Source: an uncultured Fodinibius sp. (GTDB lineage: Bacteria > Bacteroidota > Rhodothermia > Balneolales > Balneolaceae). From it: a DNA stretch of 64,000 nucleotides. Below the pieces are notes generated by a model. It had not been told where the DNA came from. It was given only the letters and a program-made list of their open reading frames with translations, and did not search any database. The stretch covers positions 1,302,001 through 1,366,000 of the forward strand of contig CAJXMW010000001.1 in the NCBI GenBank assembly GCA_913056235.1, read 5' to 3'. The stretch's first letter is position 1; each line of letters opens with the position of its first letter. Positions 18,510 to 26,481 of this stretch are shown in pieces. A program made the translations under genes and the position numbers.

Positions 18510-20573
18510 ATGGATAAACTTGATCAAAAGTTAACAGACGTATATACAGGTAAAGTTGTTAGAAAAGACCTACTTCATCGCATAAAAAAAGGGACTAATG
18601 TTCCAACATTTGTGCTTGAATTCCTTTTAGCACGTTTTTGTGCCAGTGATGATCCAGATGAGATAGAGGCAGGCCTTCAGGCTGTTCTAAATACGTTACA
18701 AGAAAATTATGTTAGGCCTGATGAAGCGAATGCTGCACAATCACGGGTTGCAACTAAAGGGAAGCATCGGTTCATTGATAAAGTACATGTCCGGTATGTA
18801 GAGAAAGAAAAAAGACATTGGGCAGAGCTAGAGAACTTCAATTCAAGACGTATAGCAATAGGTGAGCGATTTTTCAAAGATAATCAACGTTTACTTGAGG
18901 GAGGTATCTGGGCAGAAGTTACGGTAGGCCATAATGATATCGAAGATGATAATTATGCATTTTATCTTGAGGATATCAGGCCTATTCAGCTAAGTAAATT
19001 TGACTATGACAAATATAAGGAGAATAGAGATAGGTTCAGTAGAGATGAATGGATAGATGTCGTTTTAAGATCCTTGGGGCTTGAACCAAGTAAACTTACA
19101 CAAAGGGTGAAGCTTCATTTTATTGCCCGTTTGATTCCACTTGTGGAATCAAATTATAATTTCATTGAGCTGGGGCCGAGGGGTACAGGTAAATCCTATT
19201 ACTATAGTGAGTTTTCACCATACTCTACTTTAATTAGTGGTGGTCAAACCTCTAAGGCAACATTATTCTACAACAATAATCGAAAAAAAGTTGGACTCGT
19301 TGGCTACTGGGATACTATTGCTTTTGATGAGGTTGGAGGGATTAAAGTAAGGGATCCAGATACAATCCAGATTATGAAAGATTTCATGGCCAATGGAAGA
19401 TTTTCTAGAGGTGTTGAGGTTATAGCAGATGCAAGTTTTGCCTTTGTAGGTAATTTTGATTTGTCTGTAAAGCAGGTGGTGAATTCTACCGAATATGATT
19501 TATTTCAACCATTGCCAGATGAGTTTGATTTAGCGGTAATGGATCGAATTAATTTCTATTTACCCGGATGGGAGATGCCCAAGAATAGTTCTGATTATTT
19601 AACAGAAAACTATGGATTTATAACTGATTATCTCGCTGAGGCTTTTCACTATCAGGCGAAACATATAAGTCGGTTCGATGATGTTAATAAACGTTTCCAA
19701 CCTGGTCCTTCAATAGAGGGCCGGGATGAGAAAAGTGTTAAAAAAACGCTTAGTGGTTTGTTTAAAATTCTACATCCTAATGGTAGCCCTACGGACAAAG
19801 AATTTGAAGAATATGTAGAATATGCCTTAGAGGCACGTCGTAGAGTTAAGGAGCAAATGAATAAAAGAAAGCCTGACGATGAGTTCGCTAAGATCAACCT
19901 TTCTTATTTTGATTCAACCGGTAATGAACAGATAGTTTACTGTCGAGAATCTCAAGATGCACATGCTACTCAAAACCCTGTTCGAAGTAAGATAGAAGAA
20001 TCAGGTTCAGCATCAACAGAGTCTCAAAAGAAAGATTTAGATACTACTACTGAAGAGGTAGATCCGGAAGAGGCAGATGAAATAGTAGAGTCAGAGATTG
20101 AAGAACTCAAAGAGAAACATTTTACAATTACTTATGGAGCTACAGGTTTTAGCTATGAATCAATTATGAAGAGCTACTTCCATAATGCTAAATCTGTTGT
20201 TGTAGAAGATCCCTACATCCGGGCACCTCATCAAATTCAAAACTTCATAAGGTTTTGTGAGATGGCTGTTAATATTGGAACAATTAAGAAAATTGAACTG
20301 ATTACTAGCTATGATAAGGAGACAGATATTGATGAGGTTGAGTCTAACCTTAAAGATCTCAAGCAAAGTCTTCTAGAGAGCGATATTGAACTCACATTTG
20401 AATTTGACCCAAATCTTCATGATCGAGAAATACGCTTAGATAATGGATGGATTATTAAAATTGGTAGGGGGCTAGATATTTATCAGAAACCCAATAATTG
20501 GTATGAAGTGGGGAATTATGATATGGACCTTCGTAAATGCCTTGAGACGAAAGTGGATATATACAAGACTTAG
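18510..20573 (+). CDS. brxL: BREX protein BrxL, AAA+ core with C-terminal MIT_C domain
   Basis: A 687-residue protein closing the BREX operon. The N-terminal BrxL domain is followed by an AAA+ core, with Walker A 'LGPRGTGKSYY' near residue 220, 'TLISGGQTSKATLFYNN', and Walker B 'TIAFDEVGG' near 270. BrxL forms hexameric rings on DNA in characterised systems. The usual C-terminal part is Lon-protease-like. Here, after an acidic linker (about 500-530), residues 538-687 instead match the MIT_C domain known from human MITD1: 'VVEDPYIRAPHQIQNFIRF', 'HDREIRLDNGWIIKIGRGLD' and 'DMDLRKCLETKVDI'. MIT_C has a phospholipase-D-like fold. The domain reading is from memory of MITD1. Confidence 0.88.
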   Translation: MDKLDQKLTDVYTGKVVRKDLLHRIKKGTNVPTFVLEFLLARFCASDDPDEIEAGLQAVLNTLQENYVRPDEANAAQSRVATKGKHRFIDKVHVRYVEKEKRHWAELENFNSRRIAIGERFFKDNQRLLEGGIWAEVTVGHNDIEDDNYAFYLEDIRPIQLSKFDYDKYKENRDRFSRDEWIDVVLRSLGLEPSKLTQRVKLHFIARLIPLVESNYNFIELGPRGTGKSYYYSEFSPYSTLISGGQTSKATLFYNNNRKKVGLVGYWDTIAFDEVGGIKVRDPDTIQIMKDFMANGRFSRGVEVIADASFAFVGNFDLSVKQVVNSTEYDLFQPLPDEFDLAVMDRINFYLPGWEMPKNSSDYLTENYGFITDYLAEAFHYQAKHISRFDDVNKRFQPGPSIEGRDEKSVKKTLSGLFKILHPNGSPTDKEFEEYVEYALEARRRVKEQMNKRKPDDEFAKINLSYFDSTGNEQIVYCRESQDAHATQNPVRSKIEESGSASTESQKKDLDTTTEEVDPEEADEIVESEIEELKEKHFTITYGATGFSYESIMKSYFHNAKSVVVEDPYIRAPHQIQNFIRFCEMAVNIGTIKKIELITSYDKETDIDEVESNLKDLKQSLLESDIELTFEFDPNLHDREIRLDNGWIIKIGRGLDIYQKPNNWYEVGNYDMDLRKCLETKVDIYKT

Positions 20574-20631
20574 TTATTAAGATGCATTAGATGGAAGTAT
20601 TTATCAGTTACTTAAATTATATCTTATTGCT

Positions 20632-20874
20632 ATGACTAAACACCAAGAGTTATTAGAGAATAAGTTTCCTCATGCTAAAGAGAATCTACTATTTAATAAA
20701 TCAGATGATGAGGCCTGGAGTTTATTTCGGACCCAAAGTGGAGGGGTAACCATATACTACCACGATTCGGATAACTTTTACATTGTGGATCCTCAAAAAG
20801 CAGAACATTATTTACTTAAGGAGATTGCCGAAAGTTGGGAGCGAGTGACAAATACAATTGTGGCTAGAAATTAA
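20632..20874 (+). CDS. Small hypothetical protein downstream of brxL
   Basis: An 80-residue soluble protein 58 bases after brxL on the same strand, so it may be the last gene of the BREX transcript. It contains aromatic and acidic stretches ('GGVTIYYHDSDNFYIVD') and no known motif. It could be a BREX accessory protein or unrelated cargo. I do not recognise the family. Confidence 0.5.
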   Translation: MTKHQELLENKFPHAKENLLFNKSDDEAWSLFRTQSGGVTIYYHDSDNFYIVDPQKAEHYLLKEIAESWERVTNTIVARN

Positions 20875-20999
20875 TTCTGTAGAGAGCAAATGAATTTCTT
20901 AATGCTATTAACCAAGGAAATTAGGGATTGAAATAAAAATTGATGGTTGATTGTACTATTAGTTTATTTCAATAAATTCTATGAAAAGTAGCTGAAATG

Positions 21000-21165
21000 T
21001 CGCGCCGGGGCTTGTTTACAAGTGACCCGAGTCAGAGGCTGGGTATTAATCTACGGCCTGCTCTTTTGAGTGGGAAAGGCCAGCTAAGATGTTATGATTT
21101 TCCATAAAGATACAACTTTGTGGAAATCGATTCGATTTCATCGGTTAGAAACCGACCCGCGGCGA
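21000..21165 (+). ncRNA. Candidate structured ncRNA upstream of the reverse transcriptase
   Basis: This stretch is sharply more GC-rich than its surroundings and folds on inspection into a closed multi-hairpin structure. The closing stem pairs CGCCG-GGG (21003-21010) with CCC-g-CGGCG (21156-21164). Inside are CTTG-TTTA-CAAG (21011-21022), GGCC/GGCC enclosing CTC-TTTT-GAG (21055-21081), an 11-bp hairpin with loop ATACAA (21099-21126) and TCGGTT-AGA-AACCGA (21141-21155). The RT gene starts 33 bases later. Several defence RTs and all retrons use an RNA encoded directly upstream as template or primer. The role here is inferred from structure and position; ends are approximate. Confidence 0.65.
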
Positions 21166-21197
21166 GTAGGCTACTTTTCTTCTTTTAATTTTCTACT

Positions 21198-22694
21198 ATG
21201 AGAGGGTACGAAAACTTTTTTGGAGAGAAGGAAATAATACGCTACTTGGCTAATAAAAGGGCGAAGGCAGCCAAAGATATTCATGACAATCAATTTCTGC
21301 GAAACATAAGTAGAAATGCTCAGAAGCCGTTTGATCCTGAGAAAAAGAAACGAATCTATAAATATTTCCCCCCGAGAAATAATTGGATTAGATTTCGCAA
21401 AAAAGAAAGAAAACAGTATTCAAATTCTAAATCACTTAATGCTGCCCAACTAGAAAGAACAGTTTGGAGAGAGCACAAAAGAATAAAAAGAGGCGATTCT
21501 GATGAGCGTGATTGGCACAAAAATTTATTTTCACTAATAGATGCAATAAGAGAAAGGGCTTTGTCTGATGTTCCAAAACAAATTAGTAGTCCAAAGCTTA
21601 TACCAGTAGTTAAGAGTAAGGAGGATAATACATATCGCTTAATTTCATCATTCGAGAAAATTGTTGACAAGGTATTAATTAGCCAAACTGCTAAATATTT
21701 AACAGAAATATTTGATCCACTATTTGAAGATTGCTCTTATGCATTTAGAGCAAAGAACAAGAAGAATTTTACCCACCATTTAGCAGTAAGGGAAATCATA
21801 GAATATAAATCAAACTACAATTCTCAGAGGCTATACGCAGCTGAGTCTGATATCCAAAAATTCTATGATTCAATAAATCATTCTACAATCAAAGATCGTT
21901 TTGATGTTTTAGTTCAAAAGCTAAAAGTTACTGGAATTGTCGTTGATGAAAGAGCAAAGAGTATCTTCTATGCATATTTGAATTGCTATGCTTTTAATAA
22001 AGATGTGTATCCCAAGGAAGAAGAAATATTAAATAAACATCAAATTAATGAGGGAAATATAGCTTGGGTTAAGCCTTCAGATTTGAAAGATGTTAACAGT
22101 AATATTGACAACGATCGAATAGGAATTCCTCAAGGAGGTGCATTATCTTGTCTCATTGCAAATATTGTGCTTGATTATGCTGATAAAGAAATGTTAAATC
22201 TAAATTTGCGATCGTTATTTTATGCACGTTTTTGTGATGATATTATCATAATTCATCCACAAAAAGGGTCTTGTAGAAGAGCCTACAATCAGTATTTGCA
22301 GTGTTTGGAAGATTTAAAGCTACTTGCTCATGATGCAGAAACTTTTGAGGAATACAATGCTGATTTTTGGGATATTAAAAGTAAAGAGCCATATGTCTGG
22401 AATCGTGTTAATAAGAGTCACAGACTAGCTAAGAAAAATGTGCCTTGGTTGGCTTTTGTTGGGTATCAATTACGTTACGATGGTTTGTTACGTGTTCGAC
22501 CTGACTCGATCCAAAAGGAGTTAGAAAAACAAGTTGAGGAAGCGAATAAGGTTATAAATAGTTTGCCAAATGAAGATTCAAAAAGATTAAAGAAAAGAAA
22601 TATTTTATTTCGATTTTCACAACGACTTATAGCTATGTCTGTGGGTAGAGTAAATAGCGAAGACCAAGCAATGTGTTGGGCATCTGGTTTTTAA
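21198..22694 (+). CDS. Reverse transcriptase (defence-type candidate), C-terminus frameshifted
   Basis: A 498-residue reading frame with reverse transcriptase motifs: catalytic Asp in 'ESDIQKFYDSI' (about 217), 'GIPQGGALSCLIANIVL' (about 309) and 'YARFCDDIIII' (about 341-349), so the active site is FCDD. Residues 1-140 are a basic N-terminal extension. There is no maturase or endonuclease domain, so this is not a typical group II intron protein, and it is much longer than retron RTs. It resembles the unknown-group/DRT class, but I cannot name a subtype. The frame stops at 22694 after an apparent extra G in GGG (22678-22680); the natural C-terminus probably continues to 22905. The structured RNA at 21000-21165 lies directly upstream. 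Confidence 0.85.
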   Translation: MRGYENFFGEKEIIRYLANKRAKAAKDIHDNQFLRNISRNAQKPFDPEKKKRIYKYFPPRNNWIRFRKKERKQYSNSKSLNAAQLERTVWREHKRIKRGDSDERDWHKNLFSLIDAIRERALSDVPKQISSPKLIPVVKSKEDNTYRLISSFEKIVDKVLISQTAKYLTEIFDPLFEDCSYAFRAKNKKNFTHHLAVREIIEYKSNYNSQRLYAAESDIQKFYDSINHSTIKDRFDVLVQKLKVTGIVVDERAKSIFYAYLNCYAFNKDVYPKEEEILNKHQINEGNIAWVKPSDLKDVNSNIDNDRIGIPQGGALSCLIANIVLDYADKEMLNLNLRSLFYARFCDDIIIIHPQKGSCRRAYNQYLQCLEDLKLLAHDAETFEEYNADFWDIKSKEPYVWNRVNKSHRLAKKNVPWLAFVGYQLRYDGLLRVRPDSIQKELEKQVEEANKVINSLPNEDSKRLKKRNILFRFSQRLIAMSVGRVNSEDQAMCWASGF

Positions 22695-22905
22695 TGTTTT
22701 AAAAGATAATCCAGTTAGAAAATGGCAATTGCGTAAGTTGGATAAAAACAGAAATCTTCAAATATCAAGAGTTAAAAAACATCTTGAAAAATTTGAAGAA
22801 AAATCTGCAAACTGGGATAAGAAGGATAAAAATCGGTATCGGGATTATTATGGGCCGCCTTATAGTTATTATTATCAATTCATAGATAAAGAAAATAATG
22901 ATTAA
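22681..22905 (+). pseudogene. Out-of-frame C-terminal remainder of the reverse transcriptase
   Basis: Reading from 22681 one base out of phase gives 74 further codons without a stop, rich in Lys and Tyr, ending '...YYYQFIDKENND' with TAA at 22903-22905. Skipping one G of the GGG at 22678-22680 joins it smoothly to the RT frame, giving about 568 residues in total. Its stop overlaps the start of the SbcD-like gene by 8 bases (ATGATTAA), as expected for the original operon. Either a sequencing indel, a recent inactivation or, less likely, programmed frameshifting explains this. Confidence 0.65.
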
Positions 22906-24004
22906 AATTTTCCATATAGCAGATCTTCATCTTGGCCGCACATTCCGCAACTTACCTGAGGCCCAAGACACGCTTTCCGAAACTCGGTATGAAACTCTCC
23001 AAAAGACGGTTGACAAAGCCAATGAATTAGAGGCCGACATTTTTGTCATTGCCGGTGACTTGTTTGATAAGACCTCGGTCAAGGTTGGAGATATTCAAAA
23101 AGCGGTAAAAGCTATTAATAGTTTTGCCGGAGAAATAGCATTTGTGCTGCCCGGCAATCATGACTATATCACTGCTGATAGTCAGCTCTGGGAGCGGTTC
23201 CAGAAAGAGGCCGAAGAGCATGTGATTGTGTTGGATAAAAAAGAACCATTGGAGCTGTCTGTTTTTGACAAAGAGATTTTCGTCTATCCGGCTCCCTGTC
23301 ATGCCAAGCACTCTTCTGAGCATGCCATCGGCTGGGTTCAAGAGATCGAAAAAGATGAGAATGCGGTGCATTTTGGCATTGCCCACGGAAGTATCGAGGG
23401 AGTGTCTCCCGATTTTGATCAGCGTTATTTCCCGATGTCCATTCACGAGCTCGAACGTTCAGGCGTTGACCTGTGGCTGATGGGACACACACATATAACT
23501 TGGCCGGAGCAGCCCGGCAAGCGGGACATGATTTTTAATCCCGGTACGCCTGAACCGGATGGATTTTCTTGCAATCACGAAGGGCGGGCTTTCTTGCATA
23601 CTATCAACGAAGAGAAACAGATTGATACGGAAATTATAATTACGGGTACGTATCGTTTTGTACAAGCTTCGGAGACGGTTTCCAACGAGGATGACGTATC
23701 CCAACTTATTGAAGATTACAGCGGTGATGGGTGGAATAACTGTGTGCTGCAACTTGAGGTAAGCGGTAAGTTGGAAGAAGAAGCCTTAAAAGCCTGGAAA
23801 GAAGAACGATCAGAGATAAGGGATGCAGTGTTGGAATTGCGCCTAGATGATTCGGGAGTCCGGCGGAAGGTAACCAGCGAGCAAATACAGAAAGAGTTTT
23901 CGGAAGGGTCGTTTCCCGAACAGTTGTTATCCTCTTTCTCTGAAGAAGATGAGGAAGAAGAGCTGCAGATGGCTTATGAACTGATTAAAGAGGTGCAACA
24001 ATGA
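22898..24004 (+). CDS. SbcD/YhaO-like metallophosphoesterase (nuclease)
   Basis: A 368-residue calcineurin-like phosphoesterase of the Mre11/SbcD type. The metal-binding motifs are in order: 'IADLHLG' (residues 7-13), 'GDLFD', 'GNHD' and 'MGHTHI'. DLHLG so close to the start fixes the ATG at 22898, inside the end of the out-of-frame RT tail. Its own stop overlaps the ATG of the SbcC-like gene (ATGA). Such proteins are Mn-dependent nucleases that work with an SMC-like ATPase to open or trim DNA ends and hairpins. It is more GC-rich than the RT gene before it, so the two may have different histories. Confidence 0.85.
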   Translation: MIKIFHIADLHLGRTFRNLPEAQDTLSETRYETLQKTVDKANELEADIFVIAGDLFDKTSVKVGDIQKAVKAINSFAGEIAFVLPGNHDYITADSQLWERFQKEAEEHVIVLDKKEPLELSVFDKEIFVYPAPCHAKHSSEHAIGWVQEIEKDENAVHFGIAHGSIEGVSPDFDQRYFPMSIHELERSGVDLWLMGHTHITWPEQPGKRDMIFNPGTPEPDGFSCNHEGRAFLHTINEEKQIDTEIIITGTYRFVQASETVSNEDDVSQLIEDYSGDGWNNCVLQLEVSGKLEEEALKAWKEERSEIRDAVLELRLDDSGVRRKVTSEQIQKEFSEGSFPEQLLSSFSEEDEEEELQMAYELIKEVQQ

Positions 24005-26442
24005 GAGTATCCAAAGTGTTTCTCCATCCCTTTGCTGGAATTGAAGAGAAAACATTTGAGTTTGAGGAAGGACTAAATGTACTGCTGGGTCCAAACGAAG
24101 CGGGCAAGTCTACGGTATTTCGTGCCGTTATGCATGGCCTGTTGACCACGACTTCACTGACTCGGACAAAAGTGGAAGACATTATGGGAAGCTACTTTCC
24201 TGCCGTTGGGGGCGATGTGATTCGTGTGAGTTTAGAGATGAAAAACTCTAAGGATGAAGTTGTTCAGATTGTTAAAACCTGGAAGAAAGGCAACCGAAAT
24301 GGCAGTGCTTCGCTGAAGTTGCCTGATGGGACTGAGCTCACCGACGAGGAAGCAGTGCAAGATCACATTGAAGAACTGCTTCCAGTTTCACCAGCCACGC
24401 TTCGAACCATTATGCTGGCCGATCAGTCAGGCTTACACCAGACTATGCGCAAGATGGAACAGGAAGGTAAGGTGAGAAAAGAGTTGGGGAATATACTTAG
24501 AAAAAACTTTATGGAAACCGGTGGAGTGTCGGTAGATCGATTTCGAGAGCTAATTGATCAGAAATATGAGGATTATTTTAAGCGCTGGAATCGTCAGCAG
24601 CAGTATCCCGAAAACAATCGCGGTATTAAAAATCCCTACAAGGTCGGAACCGGCAAAGTCGTTGAAGCTTATTATAAGAAAGAGCAACTCCGCCTTGACT
24701 TAGAAGAAGCCGAGCGTTTTGAAGATGATCTGGATTCACTGAATGAAACGCTAAATAAGCTAATTACCCAGCAGGAAAAAAAGAAGGAGAAGTTTGAACA
24801 GCTTAATCCCCTAAAAGAAGGCATTCAAGAGCGACAGCTTAAAGAGCAAAAGTTAGAGTCGGCCCAAGATAAAAAAGAGCGCTTGCTTCACGTAAGCAAT
24901 AAATGGCCTGTTTTTAACGATAGATTAGAAAACCTGGAGCCCAAGCTTGAGGCAAACCGGGAAAAATTAGAGGAGCTTCAGCAAGAGCAACAAAAGGCAC
25001 AAAACAAACAGAAGGGCGAACAGCTAAAACAACGAATTACTAAAATTGAAGAGCTTGCCTCACAGGTAGAAGAAGCGAAAAATGAACTTAAAGAGGCTCA
25101 AAAAGTAACGCAGGATGACCTTAAAAAGCTACGAGAACTTCAGTCGGATATACGTCAGCTACAAACGAAGATAGAAGCAGCCAAACTTACCGTTCGCATC
25201 GAAAGCGATTCTGATCAAGCCTTACGTTATACCGAAGCTGGTCAGGATGAGCAGAATATTGAGAGCAAGAAGGGGGAAACTCTTGAGAAAACGGCATCCG
25301 GTGGATTTACTCTGAAAACAGACGGGCTTATGGTAAAAGTGTTTTCAGGAGATGGAGATCTTGAAGATACGATCGAAACCCTTCAGACAGAGAAAGAAGA
25401 GCTTAACAGTTATTTAGATGATCTTGAGGTCGGGTCAGTACAAGATGCAGGGTCTTATGCCGAGCTCTACCAAAAGAAAGAGAATGATCTGGGACAGGCT
25501 AAAAAGGCCTATAAGAGTGAATTGGGTGACCAAAAGCTTGAAGACCTTAAAGAAAAGCTGAAAGACTATGGGAATTTATCTGAGGTAAGAGACTCTGAAG
25601 AGATAACAGAGGATCTCGTTGAAACAAAGACAGCGTTAAATCAGCTCAAAAAAGAAGCAGCAGATGCAGAGAGTAAGATTGAAGAATGGACGAAAAAATA
25701 CGGCTCCTCGGATGAAGTCATCCTTGAACTGGCCGAAACATCGAAATTAGTCAAGGATCTGGAAAGTGACCTCGATGATCTACCTTCTCTCCCTAAGGGA
25801 TACGAATCTTCCGGAGAATTTATAAAAGAGGTTGAGCAGTTAGATAAAGATATCCAGCAGTTAAAGGAGCATATTTTTGACAAGAAACAGGAACGTACGC
25901 AGTTAGAAGCAAAAGCTCCGGATACCTCATCGGAAGAGTTACAGAAACTAAGCGAAGAAGCTGAAGCTGAATTTGAACGTATTAACAGCCGAGCCGAAAC
26001 GTTGGCACAGGTACGCGAAAAGTCGTTGGAACTGATTGAATCGATGGACAGCGATACCTACAAAGGCCTTGAAACCAGCTTTGTAAAATGGTTGGATCTC
26101 ATGGTTGGCGATCGCTTTCCTAACGTAGATATGGACAGTGATATGCCGACTGCCTTCAAGACACAGGAAGCCACTTCTCTCACCTACAATCTTCTTTCCC
26201 ATGGGACCAAAGATACGGTAGCACTTGCTTGGCGATTTGCCCTATGCGAGAAATTCCTGGAAGAAGGTAATGGGTTTGTGATTCTTGATGATCCCATGGT
26301 GGATATCGATCCTGAGCGCAGAAAGAATGTAGTACAGGCTATCAATAAGTTTTCAGAACAATATCAAACAATTGTTATGACTTGCCATCCGGATCATGCG
26401 GATGAGCTAGGAGTTGAGTATCCATTATCACTAGAATCCTAA
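24001..26442 (+). CDS. SbcC/YhaN-like SMC-type ATPase
   Basis: An 813-residue ATPase and partner of the SbcD-like nuclease, with its ATG overlapping the preceding stop. Walker A 'LGPNEAGKST' lies at residues 30-39, long coiled coils at about 220-380 and 420-680, and the C-terminal Walker B 'FVILDDPMVDIDPERR' near 755-770. It is shorter than canonical SbcC (about 1050) and I see no CxxC zinc hook at the coiled-coil apex, so it is closer to YhaN-type proteins. It probably acts with the upstream nuclease on DNA ends. The coupling to the RT gene suggests joint expression. Confidence 0.82.
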   Translation: MRVSKVFLHPFAGIEEKTFEFEEGLNVLLGPNEAGKSTVFRAVMHGLLTTTSLTRTKVEDIMGSYFPAVGGDVIRVSLEMKNSKDEVVQIVKTWKKGNRNGSASLKLPDGTELTDEEAVQDHIEELLPVSPATLRTIMLADQSGLHQTMRKMEQEGKVRKELGNILRKNFMETGGVSVDRFRELIDQKYEDYFKRWNRQQQYPENNRGIKNPYKVGTGKVVEAYYKKEQLRLDLEEAERFEDDLDSLNETLNKLITQQEKKKEKFEQLNPLKEGIQERQLKEQKLESAQDKKERLLHVSNKWPVFNDRLENLEPKLEANREKLEELQQEQQKAQNKQKGEQLKQRITKIEELASQVEEAKNELKEAQKVTQDDLKKLRELQSDIRQLQTKIEAAKLTVRIESDSDQALRYTEAGQDEQNIESKKGETLEKTASGGFTLKTDGLMVKVFSGDGDLEDTIETLQTEKEELNSYLDDLEVGSVQDAGSYAELYQKKENDLGQAKKAYKSELGDQKLEDLKEKLKDYGNLSEVRDSEEITEDLVETKTALNQLKKEAADAESKIEEWTKKYGSSDEVILELAETSKLVKDLESDLDDLPSLPKGYESSGEFIKEVEQLDKDIQQLKEHIFDKKQERTQLEAKAPDTSSEELQKLSEEAEAEFERINSRAETLAQVREKSLELIESMDSDTYKGLETSFVKWLDLMVGDRFPNVDMDSDMPTAFKTQEATSLTYNLLSHGTKDTVALAWRFALCEKFLEEGNGFVILDDPMVDIDPERRKNVVQAINKFSEQYQTIVMTCHPDHADELGVEYPLSLES

Positions 26443-26481
26443 CTCTTCTTGTAAAACATCTTGTTCTGATCTCACATTCTA

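Noticed and set aside
21000-21165. Classical retron msr-msd
   Set aside because: The RT is far longer than retron RTs and I see no retron-type VTG motif in the thumb region, so only a general ncRNA call is made.
21198-22905. Group II intron with encoded RT
   Set aside because: No maturase or endonuclease domain, and no intron domain V-like hairpin was seen downstream of the RT.
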